Positions 8,801 through 14,539 of a DNA stretch of 14,539 nt are shown here, one piece after another. Made by a program: the position numbers and the translations under genes. The notes under the pieces were generated by a model, which worked only from the letters and a program-made list of their open reading frames with translations, searched no databases and was not told the origin of the DNA. Source of the DNA: Lutibacter sp. (GTDB taxonomy: Bacteria > Bacteroidota > Bacteroidia > Flavobacteriales > Flavobacteriaceae); contig NZ_JAKIUR010000062.1 of NCBI RefSeq assembly GCF_021647475.1, positions 1-14,539 on the forward strand, written 5' to 3'. The stretch's first letter is position 1. Each line of letters opens with the position of its first letter.

Positions 8801-9943
8801 ATTATAAGTAAAAAAATCCATTTTACCATCTCCATTGTATTCTCCTGCTACCGTTATATCCGTATCATAATTTATTCCCGGATATATTGAATGTGAATTA
8901 GGAAATCTATTTAAACTATTTGGCGTAGGTGATTCATAAGTGAAAGTTATAGGGCTTAATAATTTTCCCAAACCATTTGATTCAATAACAGATGTTAATA
9001 ATTGGTAACCCAAAGAAGTAGTTATTGAATGAGATAATGTGTATTTTCTGAATAATTGACCTTTCCCATAGGCTTCAATTCTATCAATAATATTGGCTCT
9101 TTTGAAAGTTAAACCACCTATATATGAAAGTTCAGGTCTTGTTCTGGTTTTATAATAAAATTTAATCTCATTTAAAGGACTATTGCTTCCATTTGCACCA
9201 TATTTAATGGTATTTATTCTTAATAATCCATTAGTTTGCAAATAATCATATTGTATATAGTTACCTTGAGCATCTTGCCATTTATATATTGCCCACTCTA
9301 ATCGCCCTCTTGATGATCCTGCATTGCCATACCATGCTCTAGTACCGTTAGGATAGTATATAATAAAATATGAAGGTCCATAATTACTACCATACGGAGA
9401 TGTCCCATAGGCTTTTACTTTTATATTTGAATAACTTTCTGTTTGATATTCTGAATTTGCAGCACCATAACTCCCCGATTTCAACATCAATCTTTGACCG
9501 TCTATTGCAAACCTATCATTATTATCGAAATCTACACCATCAATTAATCCATCATGAGATTTTGTTGAAGGGATTCTAGTAATTGTTGAAAGTCCAAAGA
9601 TATTCCAACCCCAACCAGCCAAACCGTTAGCCGCTTGACTGCTAAATGAAAGTCCAATGCTTGGTACAACATTCTCTATTCCTGGGGGTAAAGTAAATGG
9701 AACGGTATATGTAGCTGCACCAGTTAAAGAAACGGATAAATTACCCGCTGTAGCCCCTTCTGAGCTTGTTGGTGGCGGTGAGGGATCAATTGGATCATCA
9801 ATTGGACCGAATGGAACTCTTGATGAAACATCCTGTTTTGCATTAAAACTTTTAGATTTAATAATTTTAAATTTTATTTTTTTTGAACTTGAAGGCCCTC
9901 TTAATAAATCATCTTTAGATTGGGCATTAGAAATTAAAGTTGC
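5798..9943 (-). CDS. SpvB/FG-GAP/RHS giant protein, N-terminal fragment (split gene, start damaged)
   Basis: The open frame runs from 9943 to a stop inside the inserted element, about 1381 codons. In order it shows: the end of a signal-peptide-like stretch (LISNAQ, then SKDDLLRG); a proline-rich linker (DPIDPSPPPTSS); an SpvB/TcB-like N-terminal region (VPFTLPPGIENVVPSIGLSF, LAGWGWNIFGLSTITR at about 9575-9622); five Ca-binding FG-GAP/VCBS motifs of the type DxNGDGxxD (near 8830, 8455, 8120, 7975 and 7760); then YD repeats up to the break (YEYDSSGRFL, YTYNILGDILEE, YVYDSYGKVIS). Such proteins form secreted toxin-encapsulating shells. There is no ATG, GTG or TTG before TTG 9622, which lies inside the conserved SpvB domain and is not a believable start. 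An in-frame TAA sits at 9944-9946. The 5' end therefore seems mutated or misread. With the C-terminal fragment it would form about 2165 residues. Confidence 0.85.
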   Translation of the reverse strand, partial: ATLISNAQSKDDLLRGPSSSKKIKFKIIKSKSFNAKQDVSSRVPFGPIDDPIDPSPPPTSSEGATAGNLSVSLTGAATYTVPFTLPPGIENVVPSIGLSFSSQAANGLAGWGWNIFGLSTITRIPSTKSHDGLIDGVDFDNNDRFAIDGQRLMLKSGSYGAANSEYQTESYSNIKVKAYGTSPYGSNYGPSYFIIYYPNGTRAWYGNAGSSRGRLEWAIYKWQDAQGNYIQYDYLQTNGLLRINTIKYGANGSNSPLNEIKFYYKTRTRPELSYIGGLTFKRANIIDRIEAYGKGQLFRKYTLSHSITTSLGYQLLTSVIESNGLGKLLSPITFTYESPTPNSLNRFPNSHSIYPGINYDTDITVAGEYNGDGKMDFFTYNKNTKNKINLFTNLFNNTNLTLGYEINTGSFDGIFGSNILSWNGKILPQQGITTASETIENTTGKVKFSTFAMAAYGPVFQYDKTWYTNTSNYDSDCNNSTRKKIPKEYISGDFNGDGLTDVIAITKSYTSRSCYKEDPSCVDSGGGIGGDPMPKANQMVKTKTISQRIDPIDTQCACNCNTYTNSNSSAYFIDLDRTKTTNFVNSLGYLQASFKATDKILAVDFNGDGKTDLFHFTEGKLYVYELDSNNSLQLLYSSTDSYIKMNMPILLADYNGDGKTDFATPIANNSNSWRFFLSRGTNFYVYSKSIDVTYHENKVDSGTHTINGVSMSNPLYEYHYIAQDFNGDHKGDILVHEVVTPYSSYDKVSETINLYSNKFNSTDITPSFQLNTTYQENNNGLGKLGVPIFLDAKSSNNNLEYAYIDGNNIYAYEFLKDNKKDVTLKSISNGGIVSNILYEKLEYNPNSYFQVYTPNYSQNYPYVNVNIAPSLQLVSSISQTGEGITRSQDFQYEGAVSNMQGLGFLGFNIIKKSNWHGSGVAELWNISVHNPQLRGAVTQQWVSEATSSTPSSYTSKTDYTYNTQLLSNNVFINVPTQVITEDFLQGFSTTQSYNYDAYYNPLSVTTTFPGGSRQVSYTYSNNTTSTNQYYHIGRPTDKVEMSTLNGQTFSTEEQYTYNNNLIVKKLKKGNGTPWLTENFNYDVFGNITQKSLSASGITARTENYEYDSSGRFLTKSTNIEGLSTKFSYNLNNGNPLTTTDPYGFITSFVSDGWNRLTKETDYLNNSTTYTYTAVTGGGYSKLTNYTLGQDEEVTYNAFGWVTKSKVLGLNNKWTQKSFEYDVIGRKIKESEPYFSNASPMFWNSSSFDNYGRPISKQSYTGKTTTFTYNGLSITVDDGTKSITTTKDAAGNIIKVQDPGGIIDYTYFANGSLKTANYSDHIVTTNIDGWGRKISLSDPSAGTYTYTYNILGDILEETAPKGTTTYVYDSYGKVISKGSVVR
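5816..5823. repeat. Right 8-bp target site duplication of the inserted element
   Basis: This TTTTGAAA is the exact copy of the left duplication at 5656-5663 and lies directly after the right terminal repeat (...CAGAACC). The RHS sequence resumes without loss beyond it. Confidence 0.93.
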
Positions 9944-9963
9944 TTAAGAAAATTGTCCCAAAT

Positions 9964-10422
9964 TTAGTAGGTAGTCCAATCTGTTTTAATAAATACAAAA
10001 AAGTATACACCAGCTGACTGGTTGCTTAAATCAAACTCTAAATTGCTGACATCCTTATTAATTGAAATAGTTTTGACCAATGTTGAGTATACATTAAAAA
10101 CCTTAAGTTGTTTTATAGAGCTAAGTGGTGAATTTTGAAAAGAAATAAAAACGCTATTATTTGTAGGATTTGGATACATATTTATATGACTATCCGAAAA
10201 ATCATTGTTATCAATAGTATTAGCATTGTCAGATTTTGTAATTTCTTTAATTATTTCATCTGATTTAGCGGAGGGAATTGGTGGATTACAAGGCCCCACC
10301 TCACAATAAAATCTTTGGTTTTGATTTCCAGCTGTATCATAACTAAACAATAATTTTGACTGTGAATTAGAAACTTCAAAAATAAAAACATTAAATAATA
10401 CAAAAAGTAGTAGTTTTTTCAT
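9964..10422 (-). CDS. Small secreted protein with T9SS type A sorting tail
   Basis: The 152-residue protein has a signal peptide (MKKLLLFVLFNVFIFEVSNSQ), then LLFSYDTAGNQNQRFYCEVGPC, a low-complexity linker, and a type IX secretion C-terminal domain at about residues 82-145 (MYPNPTNNSVFISF, LKVFNVYSTLVKTI, FDLSNQSAGVYFFVFI). Family members are exported by the Por/T9SS machinery and the tail is removed at the surface. The tail normally goes on for some ten residues after GVY with a KK-rich strand. Here it ends in KTDWTTY, so it may be clipped. The stop lies 20 bases before the first open codon of the damaged RHS frame. The YDTAGNQ motif echoes the YD repeats of the RHS protein, and the pair probably form one transcription unit. 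Two cysteines (RFYCEVGPC) could form a disulphide. Confidence 0.8.
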   Translation of the reverse strand: MKKLLLFVLFNVFIFEVSNSQSKLLFSYDTAGNQNQRFYCEVGPCNPPIPSAKSDEIIKEITKSDNANTIDNNDFSDSHINMYPNPTNNSVFISFQNSPLSSIKQLKVFNVYSTLVKTISINKDVSNLEFDLSNQSAGVYFFVFIKTDWTTY

Positions 10423-10452
10423 AGAATAAATTTTAGTTCATTTAACAATTTT

Positions 10453-10460
10453 TAAAACTA
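10453..10460 (-). promoter_or_regulatory. Possible Bacteroidota -7 promoter element for the T9SS/RHS operon
   Basis: On the minus strand TAGTTTTA matches TAnnTTTG at all but the last base, about 30 bases before the ATG at 10422. No clear TTTG -33 box exists at the usual spacing. That position is instead next to the perfect inverted repeat at 10481-10499, which would suit an activator-dependent promoter. This is weak evidence in such AT-rich DNA. Confidence 0.25.
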
Positions 10461-10480
10461 TAAATTCTATACTTACTACC

Positions 10481-10499
10481 ATTACGGTTTTACCGTAAT
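10481..10499. promoter_or_regulatory. Perfect inverted repeat ATTACGGT-N3-ACCGTAAT, candidate operator
   Basis: Two perfect 8-bp arms are separated by three bases. The centre lies 68 bases upstream of the ATG of the T9SS-tailed protein and just beyond the response regulator gene. It is unusually GC-containing for this AT-rich gap. On the minus strand, the direction of all transcription here, no T-run follows the hairpin, so it is unlikely to be a terminator for these genes. A dimer binding site for the neighbouring LuxR-type regulator is the simplest reading, but this is inference from position and symmetry. Confidence 0.45.
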
Positions 10500-10565
10500 A
10501 TTTTTTTTGTTATTTTATAAATTAATCTGTAGGAAAATTCAATAGGATAAAATTTAGAAAGAGAG

Positions 10566-11228
10566 TTAAATAAAGCCTCTTTTTTTTGCTTCAATCAATA
10601 ATTGTTCATCACCTCCATTAACATTAAACAGTTGTTTAATGTAATTTTTTCTTTTTTCTAAAGCACTTAATGATAATGGAATGTATTTAATTAAGTTTTT
10701 TGTTTTTACTCCTTTTGATAAATAATAAATGATTTTTTTGTCATAATTATCAAGTACCTCATGGTTTGAAATAATTTTATTTTTTATTTTTTCAACCGTT
10801 TTACTGTAAAAAGATTTCCCTTGCAAAACTGTATCAAAGGCCTTGAGAATAATTTTAGCCGTACTATCACTTTTTATTAAAATACCATTATGAGGGATAG
10901 TTTTCAAAATATTATCCAATCGTTGGGGACTATCAAACATTGTTGAAATTATAATTTTTGTTTGAGGAAATTCTTTATTAATAATTTTTGCTAAATCTTC
11001 ACCTGATGTAATAGTTCCATCTTGAGATGATGGCAATTGAATATCTATAAATATTAAATCAAAAGGATTTGAATTTTTTGCTTTGTTAATAGCTTTAATA
11101 GCTTGATCACAAGAATTAGCTTTAAGAATTCGAAGTCTATAATTTTTGTTTTTGGATAACACATTTTTATAGCCTTCTATAATAGAATGATGATCGTCAA
11201 TTATTAAAATATCTAATTCTTTTTTCAT
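10566..11228 (-). CDS. Response regulator, receiver plus LuxR-like helix-turn-helix
   Basis: The 220-residue protein has an N-terminal receiver domain with the acidic pair Asp11-Asp12 (ILIIDDHHSI), phospho-acceptor Asp62 (LIFIDIQLP), Ser95-Thr96 at the switch position and Lys119 (GILIKSD). After a linker, residues about 155-220 (LDNYDKKIIYYLSKGVKTKNL, LSLSALEKRKNYIKQLF) resemble the LuxR/NarL-type DNA-binding helix bundle, though diverged. The DQ/SQDG insert after LP is usual in flavobacterial members. The gene starts 19 bases after the stop of the histidine kinase gene, so the two form a two-component pair. The likely output is the T9SS/RHS operon that begins 143 bases downstream, with the inverted repeat in that gap as a possible binding site. 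Confidence 0.9.
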   Translation of the reverse strand: MKKELDILIIDDHHSIIEGYKNVLSKNKNYRLRILKANSCDQAIKAINKAKNSNPFDLIFIDIQLPSSQDGTITSGEDLAKIINKEFPQTKIIISTMFDSPQRLDNILKTIPHNGILIKSDSTAKIILKAFDTVLQGKSFYSKTVEKIKNKIISNHEVLDNYDKKIIYYLSKGVKTKNLIKYIPLSLSALEKRKNYIKQLFNVNGGDEQLLIEAKKRGFI

Positions 11229-11247
11229 AGTAATTTGATACTGTTTT

Positions 11248-13278
11248 TTAAATCGGAATTCTAATTTTTATTTCTGTACCAAAGCCAACCCTTGATATAA
11301 ATTCAACCTTACCATTTAAAGTTTGTACTCTAGATAGTATATTTTTTTGACCTATTCCTTTATTTTTAATCTTACTATTATACCCTAAACCATTATCTTT
11401 AATTGTTAACATTAAATTTTGTTTCTCTTTATAAAACTCAATTTTTACCTCAGTTGCTTTCGCATACTTATTTATATTTTGAATGGATTCTTGTAATATT
11501 CTATAACAATTAATTTTAATATCATTTGATATATTTTCCCAGTTTTTTAGATTGTTAAAGTTTAGACTCCATTCAAAATTACTAATTTTACTTTGCTTTG
11601 TTACTAATTGCTCTACTAATTTTCTAAAACTAGTATTTGTATTAAATAAACTCGTTTTAAGATTGTGTGAAATTTTTCGAATATCTTCTTCTATTGTTTG
11701 TATCTCTTCAATATATTCTTCTCTCTCTGAAATCTCTTTATCTGTTATGCCTTCATTTAGACTATCTAAGCTTAACCTAGTTCCAAATAACCTTCCTAAA
11801 ATACCATCATGCAGTTCTTTTGCAATGCGTTCTTTTTCTTTATTACTCCCTTCTTGAAACTTAGTTTGTTGTGCAAGCATTAAATTATAAATTTCTACAT
11901 TGGCTTCGTCTTGTTTTTTATTAAATAACAATTCTTTATTTTTTGAACGTTGTTTCATATTCATAAAAATTAAAGCTGAAAATGAAATAACCACAACTAG
12001 CATTCCTGCTAACCACCATTTCTTTTCAGACTCTGCTTCTTTTTCTTGAATTATTTCATCTGTTTCATAGGCAATTCGTGTAAATTTTTCACGCATTAAT
12101 CGTTCACTCTCTTGTAAACTATCAGATAACTTAATGTATTGCTGTAAATAATTAATTCCTTTTTGTGAAGGTTGTAATTTTGATAGCAATAAATAAGAAT
12201 CCATTAAATCGATGTTAATTATAGATTTTTTTGCAAGGTTTTTAGCATTTTCTGCATATTGAATTGCTTTTACAGTATCTTTTATTGAGCTATAATACTC
12301 TGCTAAATGAAGACCACTGGTAATTATTCCATCAACAATTTGTAAACTATCTCTAATTTTTAATGCCCTAATAAATGATTTGGGTAAATCTTTAGTGATT
12401 TTAAATTTAAATTTAGCATATGCTAAATTATCAAGTACCATTGCATAACTTTTCGGATACAATTCAAAAATGTTAGGTGTTCTCAATGCTTTTTCAAAAT
12501 ATGGAATCGAAGCTTTATAATCACCTTTAGCTTGGTACACCATTCCAACCCCATTAAGATTTAAAATATTATAATTTTCTGAGTTTAATATTTTTGATAG
12601 ATATTTTTCGCCTTTTAATCTGTATTCTATCGATTTATCAAATCTTTTTAATTTTTTTTCTACAAACCCTAATGTATTATAGCATAAGTATAAAGACTCG
12701 TATTCTTTTGAATTTTGAAGTTTAGAAAGAGCTTTGAAGGTGTTTATTTCAGCACCAATATAATCTTTTTCATCTGATTGAACAGTTGCCATACTTAGCA
12801 ACATTTTGCCAACTTGCAATTTATTATTTAAAACTTTGTAAATTTTATATGCTTTATTAAAAAAAAAATAAGAACTATCAGAGATGTATTTTTGTCGGTA
12901 ATAATATCCCAAATCCGAATAAGCCCGAGCCAAATTAATAGTGTCCTTTGTTACCGTGGTTATTTGTAATGTTTTCTTGCTTATTTCCCCAAACTTATCC
13001 AAATTCCCCAATACTAAATTGAAATATGCAGTTCTTATATAAGATTTTGTTTTTAAAGAATCATTTTTAAGTTGTTCAATTTTTTTATAGGCTTCAGAAA
13101 GATAGGAACTCCTTAATGAATCAGGAAAGGAAATGTTTTTAGATAGTATAATTAGAGAATCAATTTTTTTGTAAATCTGCTCATCTTTATTAAGTATAAC
13201 TGATTTTTTACCACAACTCATCAGTAAAAGAAAAACAATAAGAACCCATAAATTTTTACTCATAGCAAAATATCTCAA
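11248..13278 (-). CDS. TPR-containing sensor histidine kinase (HisKA_3/HATPase)
   Basis: The 676-residue kinase has a lipoprotein-like leader. The sixth codon (ATG at 13263) gives MSKNLWVLIVFLLLMSC, a better start than 13278. Tetratricopeptide-type helical repeats occupy about residues 60-390 (ARAYSDLGYYYRQKY, LNGVGMVYQAKGDYKASIPYFEKA). A transmembrane helix lies at about 421-441 (WWLAGMLVVVISFSALIF), followed by a coiled coil and the dimerisation/phosphotransfer domain with His490 (RIAKELHDGILGRLF). The ATPase domain carries the N box (QESIQNINKYAKA), DNGLG at about 628 and GIGQKNI. This is the NarX/LiaS-like class, common in Flavobacteriaceae with TPR sensors, which phosphorylates a LuxR-type regulator; that regulator is the next gene, 19 bases on. 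The periplasmic TPR region would sense an unknown envelope or secretion signal. A terminator lies upstream, so it probably has its own promoter in 13279-13344. Confidence 0.92.
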   Translation of the reverse strand: MRYFAMSKNLWVLIVFLLLMSCGKKSVILNKDEQIYKKIDSLIILSKNISFPDSLRSSYLSEAYKKIEQLKNDSLKTKSYIRTAYFNLVLGNLDKFGEISKKTLQITTVTKDTINLARAYSDLGYYYRQKYISDSSYFFFNKAYKIYKVLNNKLQVGKMLLSMATVQSDEKDYIGAEINTFKALSKLQNSKEYESLYLCYNTLGFVEKKLKRFDKSIEYRLKGEKYLSKILNSENYNILNLNGVGMVYQAKGDYKASIPYFEKALRTPNIFELYPKSYAMVLDNLAYAKFKFKITKDLPKSFIRALKIRDSLQIVDGIITSGLHLAEYYSSIKDTVKAIQYAENAKNLAKKSIINIDLMDSYLLLSKLQPSQKGINYLQQYIKLSDSLQESERLMREKFTRIAYETDEIIQEKEAESEKKWWLAGMLVVVISFSALIFMNMKQRSKNKELLFNKKQDEANVEIYNLMLAQQTKFQEGSNKEKERIAKELHDGILGRLFGTRLSLDSLNEGITDKEISEREEYIEEIQTIEEDIRKISHNLKTSLFNTNTSFRKLVEQLVTKQSKISNFEWSLNFNNLKNWENISNDIKINCYRILQESIQNINKYAKATEVKIEFYKEKQNLMLTIKDNGLGYNSKIKNKGIGQKNILSRVQTLNGKVEFISRVGFGTEIKIRIPI

Positions 13279-13344
13279 ATTCTGTTAAAATTAACTAATT
13301 TATATTAATAAATATTACGACTTGAAGCTAAAATAGTTTATTTA

Positions 13345-13376
13345 ATAAAAAAAACCTCATTTTAAAATGAGGCTTT
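13345..13376 (-). terminator. Intrinsic terminator after the small lipoprotein gene
   Basis: On the minus strand an 18-base perfect palindrome (CCTCATTTTAAAATGAGG, 13355-13372), extendable by a base or two, is followed directly by eight T residues. It begins 10 bases after the stop codon of the 59-residue lipoprotein gene. It separates that gene from the histidine kinase gene downstream. Confidence 0.85.
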
Positions 13377-13385
13377 CTAACTTTA

Positions 13386-13565
13386 TTAGCTACCACCATC
13401 CGGATTATTTGGTGGAGGAGTGGTTGTGGTATCACCTCCATTATCATCCGCAAAATGTATTTGATTTTTTTTTACAAGTTGTAAATCTTCATCATATGTA
13501 TTTGTACAAGATATAAATAGGGTACTACATAATAATAGAGCAGGCATAAAACGTATTAATTTCAT
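13386..13565 (-). CDS. Small 59-residue lipoprotein upstream of the kinase
   Basis: The frame starts at ATG 13565 and ends at TAA 13386, with a second TAA directly after. It encodes a lipoprotein signal (MKLIRFMPALLLCSTLFISC, Cys at residue 20), then a short mature peptide of 39 residues. That peptide starts TNTYDEDLQLVKKNQIHFADD and ends in a low-complexity, acidic and Thr/Pro-rich tail (GGDTTTTPPPNNPDGGS). The clean signal, double stop and immediate terminator support a real gene despite its size. I do not know its function. As a tiny anchored protein next to a TPR sensor kinase it could be a signal modulator, but this is a guess. Confidence 0.75.
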   Translation of the reverse strand: MKLIRFMPALLLCSTLFISCTNTYDEDLQLVKKNQIHFADDNGGDTTTTPPPNNPDGGS

Positions 13566-13903
13566 TATTTATTAATTTAAAAATTAGACAATTATTCCCC
13601 TGTCCAACCGTTAAGATGATTATCATATTTACAAGGAAACCTTAAAATCAAGGTGGGAAACCAATGATATGTGTAGAATTGTTGAGTAGTCTATCTTTTT
13701 CCCAATCTAGATTTACTCTTCAAATTCTTCTCTTTATGAAGCTTCAATTATTTAATCGAAACGATTAATTAACCGATTTGTACGAATCAAAACTAGTTGT
13801 TATTCATAATTTTTAATACAATTTATTTGTGCATTTTGTATTTGCATCTATTAGAATAGGGTACAGACCATTTTAAATGGTGAATAGATATTCTATATAA
13901 TTA
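13566..13903. other. 338-base intergenic region with short palindromes, no gene seen
   Basis: No open frame above about 15 codons is credible on either strand. It holds TTAATCG-AAA-CGATTAA (13752-13768), a perfect 7-bp-arm repeat resembling LacI-type operators. It also holds ACCATTT-T-AAATGGT (13868-13882), near the end of the LytTR gene and without a T-run, and ATGAT-T-ATCAT (13616-13626). The promoter for the small lipoprotein should lie here, but I could not place a convincing -33/-7 pair. Confidence 0.5.
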
Positions 13904-14398
13904 TTACGCCAATTTTATTTGCTGAAGATAGCTGTCAAAGTTTCCATTTGACCATAAGTTTTTAATTTCTAGCATTTTGGATTTAAGTGATTTTGAAAAA
14001 GGTATTAGATTTTTTGTGTATTTTAAAGAGCATTGAAATTTACTAAAATGAATCTTTGTTATGTATTTAATGTTAATTATATAACTCTTATGAATACGAA
14101 TAAATAGCTTTGGAAGAACCGTTTCAAAAGTTTTTAATGTTTTAAATGATGTAACCATGCTACCATCTTTTAAATAGAAGTCTGTTGTATTATTATCTGC
14201 TTTTAAATAAACAATATCATCAACCAACAGAAACCTATATTCTGTAAACGATTTTAAACAAATTGAAGCAACATCGGGTTGTTTATTTTCAAATCGTATT
14301 AACGTTTTTTTTAGATCAAAATAATTTAATGGTTTTAGAATATAATCGAAAACTCCATTTTTGATAGCTTCATAAGAGAATGATGTGGATCCATTCAT
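13904..14398 (-). CDS. LytTR-type response regulator, C-terminal part with truncated receiver
   Basis: The 164-residue frame from ATG 14398 contains only the end of a receiver domain (SYEAIKNGVFDYILKPLNYFDL, with the conserved Lys-Pro). A complete LytTR DNA-binding domain follows at about residues 45-145 (LVDDIVYLKADNNTTDFYLKDG, LFIRIHKSYIINIKYITKI). The frame is open back to 14446 and reads CEFALPKFIAMNG, which is normal receiver sequence, so the ATG is internal to the domain and not the original start. The N-terminal receiver half with the phospho-acceptor Asp is not in this frame. Intact proteins of this class are about 230-250 residues and bind promoter repeats. This copy looks inactivated unless the window contains sequence errors. 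Confidence 0.75.
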   Translation of the reverse strand: MNGSTSFSYEAIKNGVFDYILKPLNYFDLKKTLIRFENKQPDVASICLKSFTEYRFLLVDDIVYLKADNNTTDFYLKDGSMVTSFKTLKTFETVLPKLFIRIHKSYIINIKYITKIHFSKFQCSLKYTKNLIPFSKSLKSKMLEIKNLWSNGNFDSYLQQIKLA

Positions 14399-14423
14399 TG
14401 CAATAAATTTAGGCAGGGCAAAC

Positions 14424-14516
14424 TCACACTTTTTCTTTGATAAAAGCTAGATAATCAGTTGATTTATAGTTGTCAAAGTTATTAATTATTTGTATATTAT
14501 ACTGATAATCAATAAT
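14424..14516 (-). pseudogene. Out-of-frame receiver-domain fragment of the LytTR regulator
   Basis: Thirty-one codons between stops at 14517-14519 and 14424-14426 read IQIINNFDNYKSTDYLAFIKEKV, the beta2-alpha2 pattern of a receiver domain. The pattern continues, after a frame change near 14424-14430, into CEFALPKFIAMNG of the downstream LytTR frame. There is no start codon. The strand with the phospho-acceptor Asp (usually LIFLDIxMP) seems absent between KEKV and CEF. Further upstream LLDVIDVNY in a third frame may belong to the same domain. Confidence 0.5.
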
Positions 14517-14539
14517 TTACATCAATGACATCAAGTAGT

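Noticed and set aside
9657..9947. A 96-codon plus-strand open frame (MLGTTFSIPGG...)
   Set aside because: It lies antisense to the conserved SpvB-like N-terminal sequence and signal tail of the RHS gene, has no domain, and is the shadow of a minus-strand coding frame.
10481..10515. ATTACGGT hairpin followed by T-run on the plus strand as an intrinsic terminator
   Set aside because: The T-run follows only on the plus strand, where there is no gene to terminate; on the transcribed minus strand the hairpin is followed by GGTAGTAAG, so an operator is more likely.
11552..11857. A 101-codon plus-strand open frame
   Set aside because: It is antisense to the phosphotransfer and ATPase domains of the histidine kinase, which are unmistakable on the minus strand.
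13868..13882. ACCATTT-T-AAATGGT as the terminator of the LytTR gene
   Set aside because: The stem is short and AT-rich, and no T-run follows on the minus strand.
1..14539. CRISPR arrays, tRNA or rRNA genes, phage genes, transposase genes
   Set aside because: No regularly spaced repeats, no cloverleaf or ribosomal sequence and no transposase frame were seen; the only mobile DNA is the 152-bp non-coding element.

Overview
The window comes from an AT-rich genome of the Bacteroidota, most likely a member of the Flavobacteriaceae. The grounds are a T9SS type A sorting tail (YPNP...AGVY), a YWVVSHKWN-type surface protein with a PKD domain, many short lipoprotein signals, a PorT-type barrel, and a TPR-fused histidine kinase paired with a LuxR-type regulator. 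Every credible gene lies on the minus strand, so transcription runs from high to low coordinates.

Layout in transcription order. (1) 14539-13904 holds a LytTR-type response regulator whose receiver domain is broken by frameshifts. (2) 13903-13566 is a 338-base non-coding stretch with a few palindromes. (3) 13565-13386 encodes a 59-residue lipoprotein, followed by a good intrinsic terminator at 13345-13376. (4) 13278-10566 is a two-gene signalling unit: a TPR histidine kinase with a lipoprotein-like signal, and 19 bases later its response regulator. (5) A 143-base gap carries a perfect inverted repeat. (6) A run of closely packed genes follows: a small T9SS-tailed secreted protein (10422-9964), a giant SpvB/FG-GAP/RHS protein (9943-3286), a lipoprotein overlapping its end (3292-2768), an outer-membrane barrel protein (2718-2119), another lipoprotein (2112-1324), and a beta-propeller/PKD surface protein that runs off the left edge and is frameshifted near position 405.

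The main discovery is that the giant RHS gene has been split by a 152-bp non-coding mobile element at 5664-5815. It has imperfect terminal inverted repeats (GGTTCTGTT...GTGGAA) and perfect 8-bp target duplications (TTTTGAAA). Removing the element and one duplication (160 bp) joins the two open frames exactly, giving one uninterrupted RHS protein of about 2165 residues. The reconstructed C-terminus carries a JAMM/JAB-like metallopeptidase motif (E...HTHP...SxxD), which suggests a polymorphic-toxin-like effector. The overlapping lipoprotein downstream is the obvious candidate partner or immunity protein. The missing start of the RHS gene and the other frameshifts suggest a decaying locus, although isolated sequencing indels cannot be excluded for the single-base cases.

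The likely logic, which is inference, is that the kinase and regulator sense an envelope signal and control the secreted/RHS operon through the inverted repeat just upstream of it. In this strain the RHS product can no longer be made full length.
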